This document shows positions 1 through 6,350 of a stretch of 10,194 nucleotides of DNA, one piece after another. The translations under genes and the position numbers were made by a program. A model generated the notes under the pieces. The model worked only from the letters and a program-made list of their open reading frames with translations, was not told the DNA's origin and made no database searches. The stretch's first letter is position 1. Each line of letters opens with the position of its first letter. Source of the stretch: CAYXUW01 sp964468375 (GTDB lineage Bacteria > Planctomycetota > Phycisphaerae > Sedimentisphaerales > Anaerobacaceae); contig CAYXUW010000085.1 of assembly GCA_964468375.1 (NCBI GenBank), forward strand, positions 1 to 10,194, written 5' to 3'.

Positions 1-363
1 CGGTATTACCATATGACAGAAGGGCGTTTTCCCTTTAACCATATCCTCCTGCTTCAATGCCATACTTCCCCTGGTTTCCAGCAGATTGGGGATAAACGTC
101 ATAACAAAGCAAATCGCGTACGTTACAAACAGAATTGTGCGGTATCTGTTGATTTTTCCCGTGTAAATTATTAGAAAGAAAATGCCGTTAATAAATAGAT
201 ATGTAGCTGCAAGAGGAATTAAACGAATCGCCTCTTTCGGTATCGGCCGGCCTCCGGTAACCATAAGAGCCGTCAATAACAGCATCGGCACGGTAAATAA
301 AATCGCCTTGACCAGACTGGTTCCTTGTCTGTTTTTCTTATCAGCTTTATTGTTATCCACCAT
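1..363 (-). CDS. Membrane protein, probable 4Fe-4S-binding family (partial, C-terminus off the left edge)
   Basis: The frame starts with ATG at 363 and stays open to base 1, giving 121 residues with no stop, so the C-terminal part is missing. Three hydrophobic stretches are visible (about residues 19-36, 46-68 and 76-92), followed by a loop ending in TPFCHMVIP (residues 113-121, Cys116). From memory, this loop resembles membrane-anchored ferredoxin-like proteins of the NosR/FixG (CcoG) type, in which it precedes further helices and the Cys-rich iron-sulfur motifs. Those motifs would lie outside the window, so the cofactor is inference. The start overlaps the end of the TauE-like gene by 11 bp (ATGGTGGATAA), which suggests translational coupling and a shared redox job at the membrane. 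An AAGGG lies about 12 nt upstream of the ATG. It could instead be an unrelated polytopic protein. Confidence 0.6.
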   Translation of the reverse strand, partial: MVDNNKADKKNRQGTSLVKAILFTVPMLLLTALMVTGGRPIPKEAIRLIPLAATYLFINGIFFLIIYTGKINRYRTILFVTYAICFVMTFIPNLLETRGSMALKQEDMVKGKTPFCHMVIP

Positions 364-1000
364 TGGCAAAACATACCCTTATACCTAATATCCCCAGACA
401 CAGATAATATACTCCCGCCACTCCCGCCGCTAGCCTGCCTATGTATCGCAGGCCTTCGATTCGCCTGGCCAATCCCAACACAGCCAGCGGCAGTATGTAA
501 ACAGAAGTCCCGACAAAAAATGCTGCGAAAAATAATAAACTTCTCCAGAGTGTCCCTGTCCGTGCTGCTTCTGTAAAGGCCAGCAAAAAAGGCGGACACA
601 AATTCAAGCCGGTCAGAAAACCCAGAGTTGCGGGAAATACCGCCTGGTTTTTTGTCTTCAGCTTTTCGCTGAGGAATTTTACCCGCCCGCCCGCACAATC
701 GCCGGCCGGACTTCTGAATCCGTAAAATACCAGCAAAACAGCTAAAACAATGTATATAACCCCAAAAACAGCGCCCTGATTTGTGAGGTTCTTAATAACA
801 GCAAAACCCACAGCCCACGCCGCAGCAGCGAACAGCAAATACCCCGCTAATCTGCCGGCCATAAAGTATAGAATCGTCAACAAATTATTCAGAATGTTTT
901 GTCCTCTGCTGAGCAGATATGGAACCAGCACGGGCCCGCAGTATGCCGCGCAGACGGCCCCGCTTGCCAGCCCCAACATTAATCCTTTTGCAAAGTCCAT
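353..1000 (-). CDS. TauE/SafE-family (DsbD/CcdA-like) membrane protein
   Basis: A 215-residue, strongly hydrophobic protein with about six transmembrane segments. The first segment carries a CAAYCGPVL motif (Cys17, Cys21, Gly22-Pro23), and a second half-motif, GLNLCPPFLLA, has Cys135-Pro136-Pro137. Paired Cys-Pro motifs in two related halves are the hallmark of the DsbD_2/CcdA-like branch, in which such cysteines pass electrons across the membrane. Others in the superfamily are annotated as sulfite exporters, but the cysteines favour thiol or metal redox chemistry here (inference). The start ATG at 1000 has no clear Shine-Dalgarno sequence. Its stop overlaps the ATG of the next gene, a probable membrane iron-sulfur protein, so the two are likely made together. 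It lies 109 bp downstream of the MarR gene and may have its own promoter. The family call is good; the substrate is unknown. Confidence 0.75.
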   Translation of the reverse strand: MDFAKGLMLGLASGAVCAAYCGPVLVPYLLSRGQNILNNLLTILYFMAGRLAGYLLFAAAAWAVGFAVIKNLTNQGAVFGVIYIVLAVLLVFYGFRSPAGDCAGGRVKFLSEKLKTKNQAVFPATLGFLTGLNLCPPFLLAFTEAARTGTLWRSLLFFAAFFVGTSVYILPLAVLGLARRIEGLRYIGRLAAGVAGVYYLCLGILGIRVCFANGG

Positions 1001-1109
1001 AGTCGCAATTTAGATTACATTTGTTACAGTTTTATTACAATAATATCTTTTTCTGGTGATTTTCTACACTGTTCGTTTCCGACTCGCGGGCATCCGGCAA
1101 CACAAGCAA
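1001..1109 (-). promoter_or_regulatory. Leader of the TauE-like gene with three spaced TGTAA repeats
   Basis: This AT-rich gap separates the MarR gene from the TauE-like gene. Read on the minus strand it holds three copies of TGTAAY, seen on the plus strand as RTTACA at 1014-1019, 1023-1028 and 1034-1039. A weak promoter reading exists, TTGTAA, 17 bp, then TAATCT, but it would give a very short leader. The repeats could be a regulator half-site array or simply AT-rich sequence. No strong terminator follows the MarR gene, so read-through from the upstream cassette is possible. Confidence 0.25.
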
Positions 1110-1571
1110 TCAGCTTGTATTTGTTTCGAATTCGACGAGGCTATCGAGGATTTGCTGTAGGTCCTTTTCGAAGCGGTCAATCCGGGCTTCGGAAAAGCCC
1201 TTATAAAACAGCTTCGTCAAATCCTGCGAGACCTCAACGTATTTATCTTCCATAAGTTTGTCTTTTTTAGTGCGGTATATAAGGATTTTGCGCCTGTCTT
1301 TTCGGCTGCGCCGCCGCCGGACATATCCCATATCTTCGAGCCGGTCGAGCATGCTCGTCAGGGTCGATTTTTCCAGCTTGGTCTTCTGCACAAGCTCGTT
1401 GATTGGGACGCCGTCGGCCTGCCAGAGCGCGAACATAATCCTGCCCTGTGCGGGATTGATTTCAATGCCGTAATCCTTGAGCTGGCGCAGAAAGATTCTC
1501 TCGCTAACCTGGCGGATTTTGGCCATCAGAAAACCTGATTGGCGCTGCTGTTTCATTGTCTTTTTTGCCAT
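1110..1571 (-). CDS. MarR-family winged-helix transcriptional regulator
   Basis: A 153-residue protein of normal MarR length. An N-terminal dimerisation helix (about residues 12-35) leads into a winged helix-turn-helix at about 56-105. The recognition helix is KSTLTSMLDRLEDMGY (68-83) and the wing is a very basic RRRRSRKDRRK stretch (86-95) followed by ILIYRT. The C-terminal helices (about 106-150) complete the dimer interface. Proteins of this family repress their own operon and are released by small phenolic or oxidant ligands, or by cysteine oxidation. This one has no cysteine, so a ligand is likelier than thiol sensing (inference). It is the last gene of a three-gene cassette, starting 2 bp after the DUF3788 stop. 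The cassette promoter carries palindromes of the size MarR dimers bind, so autoregulation is the simplest reading. It ends with TGA. Confidence 0.88.
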   Translation of the reverse strand: MAKKTMKQQRQSGFLMAKIRQVSERIFLRQLKDYGIEINPAQGRIMFALWQADGVPINELVQKTKLEKSTLTSMLDRLEDMGYVRRRRSRKDRRKILIYRTKKDKLMEDKYVEVSQDLTKLFYKGFSEARIDRFEKDLQQILDSLVEFETNTS

Positions 1572-1573
1572 AA

Positions 1574-1993
1574 CTATTTGAACTGCTCTTTAATCTCTAT
1601 CAGCGTTTTTGTGGCCTTCAAATCCGCTGACTTTTTAATTTTCACGGTTATCCCTCTTGTTTTGCCGTATTTTCTATTAGCGAACTGGTCGAGGTATTTC
1701 TTGCCCAGCTTACTTTTCTTTATCAAATCCTTCGCTCTTTCGGGAAAATAAAAAGTAGTTCTGAACATACCGGAATAGACGCAGACCCAGCATACGGTCT
1801 TTTTCTTTTTGGTTACTTTATAGAGCCAGCTCTTGCCATCGTTGTAGTAGCGCCATTCGCGGGAAAACGCAGGACAGCTTTCATCCAGAAAATCCATAAA
1901 CGCATCCCACGCGACTTTAGCTTTTCCAAGAGCTCGTTTTAAAACTTTATTATCCGGATGTACATTTTTATCATTCAAACACGGCTTTTCCAT
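1574..1993 (-). CDS. DUF3788 domain-containing protein
   Basis: A 139-residue soluble protein recognised as DUF3788 from its opening (KPCLNDKNVHPDNKVL), the WDAFMDFLDE segment and the aromatic, Lys-rich core with WRYYNDGKSWLYKV, CWVCVYSGMF and FYFPERA. Its length is normal for the family. The biochemical role is unknown; members have the look of small ligand-binding or effector-sensing folds and often sit beside small stress regulators (recollection, not checked here). It starts 24 bp after the stop of the flavoprotein gene, with AAAGGA five to six bases upstream of ATG, and ends 2 bp before the MarR start, so the three genes form one transcription unit. No signal peptide or membrane segment is seen. 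Confidence 0.8.
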   Translation of the reverse strand: MEKPCLNDKNVHPDNKVLKRALGKAKVAWDAFMDFLDESCPAFSREWRYYNDGKSWLYKVTKKKKTVCWVCVYSGMFRTTFYFPERAKDLIKKSKLGKKYLDQFANRKYGKTRGITVKIKKSADLKATKTLIEIKEQFK

Positions 1994-2017
1994 ATCTGTC
2001 CTTTCTCGCGGAATATT

Positions 2018-2488
2018 TTATATTTTAACCTCAAGCGGCCCACTTTTGGACCATCCTCTGACTACTTTCGGCACCAATTTTATGATACCATATTCCGGCC
2101 CTTCCGGCCCACTGGGATAATACATAGTCCAGTCCTTTTGCCAGATTCGATTTTTAAGCTGCTGGTCGGTGATAACTTCAATCTCTCCGCCGAGCATCAC
2201 ACCGAGCAGCTGGTCTGGGGCGCAGAAATAAACGGAGACCTTCGGATTGGCCTTCATACGCACCATCTTCGGGGACTGCATGCCGGTGGACAGATAAATC
2301 ATAAAGTCATTTTCTTGTCCCTTAAACAAATCCACCAGCGAGGAATACTTTTGGGCACACCGCAGATTATACATCGCAGTGGTTTGCGGGTATCCCGCCG
2401 AGTCAATAGTTGTCAGCTGGCATACAAGCGTGTTCGTTATCAAATTCAGGCAAGTTTGCCTAACATCATTCGATTTCTGCTCACTCAT
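2018..2488 (-). CDS. Pyridoxamine 5'-phosphate oxidase-fold flavoprotein (general stress protein 26-like)
   Basis: A 156-residue protein with the split-barrel pattern of the PNPOx-like flavin-binding family. The first strands are LVCQLTTIDSAGYPQTTAM (residues 21-39). The nucleotide-binding segment is MIYLSTGMQSPKMVRMKANPKVSVYF (63-88). The strand GVMLGGEIEVITD (96-108) precedes a helix ending near Trp120. Its tail, YYPSGPEGPEYGIIKLVPKVVRGW, resembles the general stress protein 26 branch rather than true PdxH, which is longer and makes pyridoxal phosphate. The likely cofactor is FMN, possibly F420; the substrate is unknown. The start ATG at 2488 follows AAAGGAG with a 7-nt spacer; an upstream ATG at 2493 meets a stop at once. 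It is the first gene of the MarR-controlled cassette. Confidence 0.82.
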   Translation of the reverse strand: MSEQKSNDVRQTCLNLITNTLVCQLTTIDSAGYPQTTAMYNLRCAQKYSSLVDLFKGQENDFMIYLSTGMQSPKMVRMKANPKVSVYFCAPDQLLGVMLGGEIEVITDQQLKNRIWQKDWTMYYPSGPEGPEYGIIKLVPKVVRGWSKSGPLEVKI

Positions 2489-2495
2489 ACCATTT

Positions 2496-2502
2496 CTCCT
2501 TT
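2496..2502 (-). promoter_or_regulatory. Ribosome binding site of the flavoprotein gene
   Basis: The minus strand reads AAAGGAG, ending 7 nt before ATG at 2488. It fixes the start against an ATG at 2493 that opens only a two-codon frame. Confidence 0.75.
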
Positions 2503-2510
2503 CTCAAATA

Positions 2511-2544
2511 AGTTTTATATAAAATAGTTCTATATAAAACTATT
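2511..2544. promoter_or_regulatory. Tandem palindromic operator, probable MarR sites
   Basis: Two near-identical 15-bp units lie end to end: AGTTTTATATAAAAT at 2511-2525 and AGTTCTATATAAAAC at 2526-2540 (13 of 15 bases the same). Each is palindromic. In the first, TTTTATATAAAA (2513-2524) is a perfect 12-bp dyad. The second is the core of a larger dyad at 2523-2544 in which 10 of 11 base pairs match. Together they cover the promoter spacer, the -10 box and the likely start region. The size fits MarR dimers, and the MarR gene is third in the same operon. Binding by that protein is inference. Confidence 0.6.
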
Positions 2545-2549
2545 GTCAA
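2521..2549 (-). promoter_or_regulatory. Sigma70-like promoter of the flavoprotein-DUF3788-MarR cassette
   Basis: On the minus strand a consensus -35 TTGACA (2549-2544) is followed by a 17-bp spacer and a -10 TATTTT (2526-2521). Transcription would begin a few bases further, about 20-25 nt before the AAAGGAG and ATG. The palindromes described at 2511-2544 fall inside and just after this promoter, so a bound repressor would block polymerase directly. Confidence 0.65.
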
Positions 2550-2551
2550 GC

Positions 2552-2574
2552 AAAAATCTTCTTTTTTAAGAAAA
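2552..2574 (-). terminator. Weak candidate terminator after the chaperone cluster
   Basis: The minus-strand transcript can form a 7-bp stem (bases 2574-2568 with 2563-2557, including one G-U pair) with a 4-base loop, followed by five U (2556-2552). The stem is almost all A-U and so weak. It lies between the fmdB-like stop and the next promoter, which is where a terminator would be expected. Leakage into the MarR cassette is possible. Confidence 0.3.
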
Positions 2575-2613
2575 AAATTCTCTAGATGATTTAACCGTTG
2601 CTACTGAAAGGTG

Positions 2614-2946
2614 TTACGATGACTTCTTTTTGTCGCCCGCGGGTGATTTGCTTTTCTCCGCCGGTTTCGACCCTTTGGTATCGGCTTTCTTAGCGGTGTC
2701 CTTGGTTTCGGTTTTCTTCTCGGCGGCGGTTTTCTCTTTTTTCTCGGCCTCTTTGTAGCTTTTGCTTCTGTAATCGGTCTGGTAAAAGCCGGAGCCCTTG
2801 AAGATTACCCCCGCGCCGGTGCCGATGAGGCGGCTGAGCTTGTTTTTGCCGCAGGCGGGGCATTTGCGAAGCGGCTTTGCCGTTATAGACTGAAACTGCT
2901 CGAACTCGTGGCCGCAATTTCCGCAGCGGTATTCATAAGTCGGCAT
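2614..2946 (-). CDS. FmdB/CxxC-type zinc ribbon protein with a long Lys-rich tail
   Basis: A 110-residue protein. The N-terminal 48 residues are a classic FmdB-type zinc ribbon: MPTYEYRCGNCGHEFEQ with Cys8 and Cys11, then CPACG with Cys29 and Cys32, giving four zinc ligands. From about residue 60 to the end it is low-complexity, rich in Lys, Ala, Glu, Ser and Asp, and probably disordered. The family is widespread and annotated as a putative regulatory protein after FmdB of methylotrophs; a precise job is not established. The gene starts 5 nt after the grpE stop, with GGAG 8 nt upstream of ATG, so it ends the chaperone operon. That context hints at a role under protein stress or in binding nucleic acid or ribosomes (speculation). 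Confidence 0.8.
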   Translation of the reverse strand: MPTYEYRCGNCGHEFEQFQSITAKPLRKCPACGKNKLSRLIGTGAGVIFKGSGFYQTDYRSKSYKEAEKKEKTAAEKKTETKDTAKKADTKGSKPAEKSKSPAGDKKKSS

Positions 2947-2951
2947 AGACC

Positions 2952-3524
2952 CTACTCCACATCCGTCGTTTCATCGATTGGTTCCTGCTCGTCGGCCTGC
3001 TGCGAGGCGGGCTTATTAACGATTACCTTGCTCGGCCGAATCACCCTGCCGTTGAGCGTGTAGCCCTTTTGAAATTCTTCGAGGACTGCGCCTTCGGGCC
3101 GGTCCGGCTCTTCTCGCTGCATTACCGCCTCGTGAAAGGCGGGGTCGAAATTCTCGCCCAGCGCGGCTATCTGCTCTACGCCGTGGCCTCTGAGAACATC
3201 GAGCATCTGGTCGTAGATAATCCGGATGCCCTTGACGAAAGCATCCGCACTTTCCGCAGAGTGCGAATTTTGGAGCGTATGCTCGAAATTATCCAGAACC
3301 GGCAGAAACGTCTTTATAATTCTTTCCTTTTCGTAGGCGACAGAGTCGGCAATCTGCTTGGGGACGCGCTTTTGAAAATTATCGTAGTCGGCGCCGACAC
3401 GCTGGAGCTTGCCGAAAAGCTCGTCTTTTTCCTTCTGCAAATCCTCAAGCTGGCGACAAAGCTCTTCGGCCTCGCCGTGCTTTGGCTCTTCTTTGTCTGG
3501 TTTGTGCGACTTTTTGTGCTTCAT
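2952..3524 (-). CDS. grpE: GrpE, nucleotide exchange factor of DnaK
   Basis: A 190-residue protein of usual GrpE length. A charged N-terminus leads into a long coiled coil (about residues 18-60) that dimerises in this family, then a four-helix-bundle region with RIIKTFLPVLDNFEHTL (68-84). The C-terminal beta domain carries the GrpE signature: ENFDPAFHEAVMQ (124-136) and LNGRVIRPSKVIVNKP (157-172). GrpE opens the DnaK nucleotide pocket so that ADP leaves, and it can act as a thermosensor through its coiled coil. Its ATG overlaps the dnaJ stop in an ATGA junction (4-bp overlap) with no strong Shine-Dalgarno sequence, so its translation is probably coupled to dnaJ. The order dnaJ then grpE is the reverse of the common grpE-dnaK-dnaJ arrangement. 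Confidence 0.95.
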   Translation of the reverse strand: MKHKKSHKPDKEEPKHGEAEELCRQLEDLQKEKDELFGKLQRVGADYDNFQKRVPKQIADSVAYEKERIIKTFLPVLDNFEHTLQNSHSAESADAFVKGIRIIYDQMLDVLRGHGVEQIAALGENFDPAFHEAVMQREEPDRPEGAVLEEFQKGYTLNGRVIRPSKVIVNKPASQQADEQEPIDETTDVE

Positions 3525-4666
3525 TTGTTGTTACCGAAATACTTTTTCAACCTGTCAAAAAAACTTTTGGACTGCGGATAAACGCTCTTGTCCTCGGTTT
3601 CGGCGAACTGCTTCAGCAATTCCCGCTGTTTAGAATTCAGCTTCGCCGGGATTTCGATGGCGACCTGAACGAGCTGGTCGCCTTTGCGGCCGCTTCGCAC
3701 GTCGGGCAGTCCCTGTCCTTTTATTCTGAAGACGTTGCCGTATTGAGTGCCCGCCGGAATCTTCAGCTGCTTCGTGCCGTTCAAGCTCGGCACATCTATC
3801 GTTGTCCCAAGGGCGGCCTCGGTAAAGCTTACAGGCACGACCGCAATTACATTGTTTCCGTCGCGGTGCAGAAACTCGTGCGGCTTTATCCTTACATAAC
3901 AATACAAATCGCCTCTCGGCCCGCCATTGCGACCGGGCTCGCCTTCGCTGGCGACCCTTACACCCTGGCCTTCGTGGACGCCTGGAGGGATTTTAACTTT
4001 GATAACTCTTTTCTTCGGCACCCTTCCGGTGCCCTTGCATTTCTTGCAGGGATTGGTAATTACCTTGCCGCTGCCCCTGCACTGCGGACAGGTCGAGACC
4101 ATCTGGAAACCCATACTTCCTCTGGCAATCTGGCCGGTGCCGTGACAAGCCGGGCACTGGCCGGGCGTCGTCCCTTTGGCGCATCCGGTGCCGGTGCATT
4201 CGGGGCAGGTGTCCTGGCGGGTAAATTCGATGGTCTTTTCGACGCCTTCGACAACGTCGTTAAGGGTCAGCTCGACGGAAGTCTCGAGGTCATAGCCGCG
4301 CATCGGGCCGGCCCGCCTGCCCCTTCTGCGGCCGCCCAACCCGAATATGTCGCCGAAGCCGCCGAACCCGCCGAAGATATCCTCGAAGATGCTGCTGATA
4401 TCCTGCCAGTTCATATGCTGATAATCGCGCATCCCCATGCCGCGCAAGCCTTCGTGGCCGAATTGGTCGTATCGCTTGCGCTTTTCGGGGTCGCTTAAAA
4501 CCTCGTAGGCCTCGGCGCACTCCTTGAACTTGGCCTCCGCCTCCTTGTCGTTGGGGTTCTTGTCGGGATGATATTTTATCGCCATACGGCGGTATGCGCG
4601 CTTAATCTCGTCGGCTGAGGCACCCTTGCCTACCCCCAAAACTTCGTAATAGTCCCGCTTGTCCAT
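3521..4666 (-). CDS. dnaJ: DnaJ, Hsp40 co-chaperone with zinc fingers
   Basis: A 381-residue class I DnaJ with all parts intact. The J domain is at about residues 4-69 and holds the essential HPD triad (33-35) that stimulates the DnaK ATPase. A Gly/Phe-rich linker runs from about 94 to 111, followed by a basic RRRGRR patch. Four zinc-binding repeats follow: CPECTGTG (Cys154/157), CPACHGTG (171/174), CPQCRGSG (193/196) and CKKCKGTG (207/210). The C-terminal substrate-binding and dimer domain extends to the end. The protein hands unfolded clients to DnaK. The start ATG at 4666 lies 28 nt after the groEL1 stop and lacks a Shine-Dalgarno sequence; a perfect hairpin sits directly upstream. The gene ends with TGA, overlapping the grpE start. 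Confidence 0.96.
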   Translation of the reverse strand: MDKRDYYEVLGVGKGASADEIKRAYRRMAIKYHPDKNPNDKEAEAKFKECAEAYEVLSDPEKRKRYDQFGHEGLRGMGMRDYQHMNWQDISSIFEDIFGGFGGFGDIFGLGGRRRGRRAGPMRGYDLETSVELTLNDVVEGVEKTIEFTRQDTCPECTGTGCAKGTTPGQCPACHGTGQIARGSMGFQMVSTCPQCRGSGKVITNPCKKCKGTGRVPKKRVIKVKIPPGVHEGQGVRVASEGEPGRNGGPRGDLYCYVRIKPHEFLHRDGNNVIAVVPVSFTEAALGTTIDVPSLNGTKQLKIPAGTQYGNVFRIKGQGLPDVRSGRKGDQLVQVAIEIPAKLNSKQRELLKQFAETEDKSVYPQSKSFFDRLKKYFGNNK

Positions 4667-4673
4667 ATTATTC

Positions 4674-4696
4674 TAAAATTCGAAATCCGAATTTTA
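4674..4696 (-). promoter_or_regulatory. Perfect hairpin at the groEL1-dnaJ junction
   Basis: A 9-bp perfect inverted repeat with a 5-base loop (TAAAATTCG, loop, CGAATTTTA) spans the groEL1 stop codon and ends 7 nt before the dnaJ ATG. It is AU-rich and is not followed by a U tract, so it is not a standard terminator. It takes the place where a Shine-Dalgarno sequence would be expected. It could be an mRNA processing or stability element that sets the ratio of groEL to dnaJ, or a melting structure; this is inference. Confidence 0.4.
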
Positions 4697-6316
4697 TCTA
4701 ACAGCGCCTGCTATCGGCTCTTCGTCCTTGTCTTTTAAATCGGTTATTAACACGTTCGTCGTTAACATAAGTCCGGCCACCGACGCAGCGCTCTGCAAAG
4801 CGGTCCTGGCGACCTTCGCGGGGTCGATAATGCCTGCCTTGAACATATCGCAGAATTGCCCCGTGTTGGCGTCGTATCCGATATTCTTGTCCTTTTCCAC
4901 TTTCTCAAGAAGCTGTTCTACAACTACATCACCATGCTCGCCGGAGTTATCGACTATCTGCCTTGTCGGAGCTTTAAGGGCGTTGCTTACAATATCGAAA
5001 CCGATTTTCTCATCGCCCTTGGCCGACGCTTTGGCCTTTTTCACTTTGCTGATGGCTCGGAGAAAAATGACGCCTCCGCCAGTGACAATACCTTCTTCCG
5101 CCGCCGCCTTCGTAGCGTGAAACGCATCGTCGAGAAGGTCCTTGCGCTCCTTCATCTCAGTTTCGGTCGCGGCGCCGGCTTTGATAACGGCGACTCCGCC
5201 AGTCAGTTTTGCAAGCCGCTCCTGAAGTTTCTCGCGGTCGTAATTGCTCGTTGTCTTTTCAATCTGGTTGCGAATCTGGTCGCAGCGGGAAGTTATATCC
5301 TTCTTTTCGCCTTCTCCCTCGATTATCGTGGTATCATCCTTGCCGACGATGATTTTTTTGGCCCGGCCTAACTGTGAAAGCTCGATTTCCTCGAGCTTTA
5401 TTCCCAAATCTTCGGTAATCACCTGGCCGCCTGTCAGAACAGCTATGTCAGAGAGCATCGCTTTCCTTCTGTCGCCGAAGCCGGGTGCTTTGACCGCGCA
5501 AACCTTGAGCACGCCCTGCAGCCGGTTAATCACCAGCGCCGCTAATGCCTCGGCCTCGACGTCCTCTGCAATAATCAGCAGCGGCCGGCCGACCTGGGCA
5601 ATCTTTTCGAGCAGCGGCACAATCTCGCGAATGTTGGATATCTTCTTCTCGTGCAGCAGAATATAAGCGTCCTCAAGAATCGACTCCAGCGTTTCGGGGT
5701 TGGTCATAAAATACGGCGATATATATCCCTTATCGAACTGCATACCTTCGACAACGGTTAGCTCGTTTTCCATACCCTTACCTTCCTCGACCTCGATGAC
5801 GCCCTCCTTGCCGACTTCATCCATTGCCTGAGCTAAAATCTCGCCGACCTGTGCGTCATTGTTCGCGCTGATGGTCGCCACTTTCGCAATATCGTCGTGG
5901 CCTTTTACTTCCACGCTCTCCTTTTCGATAAACTTCGTTACAACATCGGCCGCTTTGTTAATTCCCCGCTGAATCGCTGTAGGATTTACTCCGGCGGCGA
6001 CCTGCTTTAAGCCCTCGAAATAAATCGCCTCCGCCAGAACGGTCGAAGTCGTCGTCCCGTCACCGACGGCGTCGGAAGTTTTACTCGCAACCTGATTGAC
6101 CATCTTCGCGCCCATATTCTTGAACGGTTCGGGAAGGTCGATTTCCTTGCTCACCGTGACACCGTCTTTCGTTATCTTCGGAGAGCCCCAGCTTTTATGA
6201 AGAATCACATTCCTGCCCGTCGGCCCGAGCGTCACCTTCACGGCGTCTGCCAGCTGGGCCAAACCTTCTTTAAGGTGCGTTCGTGCTGCATCGTCGAACA
6301 TTAATTGCTTTGCCAT
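4694..6316 (-). CDS. groEL: GroEL-type chaperonin, 60 kDa, lacking the GGM tail
   Basis: A 540-residue type I chaperonin subunit. The equatorial ATP site is intact: LGPTGRNV (30-37), DGVTV with Asp51, GDGTTT (85-90) with Asp86, and the catalytic Asp397 in LLDDAFHATKAAAEEGI, with TGGGV following. The apical substrate and GroES-binding surface is present (FDKGYISPYF at 194-203; EIVPLLEKI; EDVEAEALAALVINRLQG). Compared with E. coli, Arg452 at the ring interface is kept (APTRQI) but the partner Glu461 is His. The C-terminus stops at EEPIAGAVR, with no Gly-Gly-Met repeat. The start ATG at 6316 has AAGGA 9 nt upstream and lies 34 nt after the groES stop. This is the more E. coli-like of the two GroELs here apart from its tail, and probably folds cytosolic proteins with the adjacent GroES. 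Confidence 0.96.
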   Translation of the reverse strand: MAKQLMFDDAARTHLKEGLAQLADAVKVTLGPTGRNVILHKSWGSPKITKDGVTVSKEIDLPEPFKNMGAKMVNQVASKTSDAVGDGTTTSTVLAEAIYFEGLKQVAAGVNPTAIQRGINKAADVVTKFIEKESVEVKGHDDIAKVATISANNDAQVGEILAQAMDEVGKEGVIEVEEGKGMENELTVVEGMQFDKGYISPYFMTNPETLESILEDAYILLHEKKISNIREIVPLLEKIAQVGRPLLIIAEDVEAEALAALVINRLQGVLKVCAVKAPGFGDRRKAMLSDIAVLTGGQVITEDLGIKLEEIELSQLGRAKKIIVGKDDTTIIEGEGEKKDITSRCDQIRNQIEKTTSNYDREKLQERLAKLTGGVAVIKAGAATETEMKERKDLLDDAFHATKAAAEEGIVTGGGVIFLRAISKVKKAKASAKGDEKIGFDIVSNALKAPTRQIVDNSGEHGDVVVEQLLEKVEKDKNIGYDANTGQFCDMFKAGIIDPAKVARTALQSAASVAGLMLTTNVLITDLKDKDEEPIAGAVR

Positions 6317-6350
6317 CTTGTATCATCCTTATATTTGCTGTTAAACTTGT

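Noticed and set aside
1102..1118. Hairpin at the MarR gene end (ACAAGC, 5-base loop, GCTTGT) as a terminator
   Set aside because: Only 6 bp, low GC, the stop codon is in the loop and no U tract follows.
1958..2527. Plus-strand reading frame (189 codons) opposite the flavoprotein gene
   Set aside because: It covers the opposing promoter and a well-supported PNPOx-fold gene, and shows no domain.
3482..4498. Long plus-strand reading frame (338 codons) opposite dnaJ
   Set aside because: It is the antisense of a fully conserved dnaJ; its protein has biased Ala/Arg content with no recognisable domain, and no ribosome site was seen.
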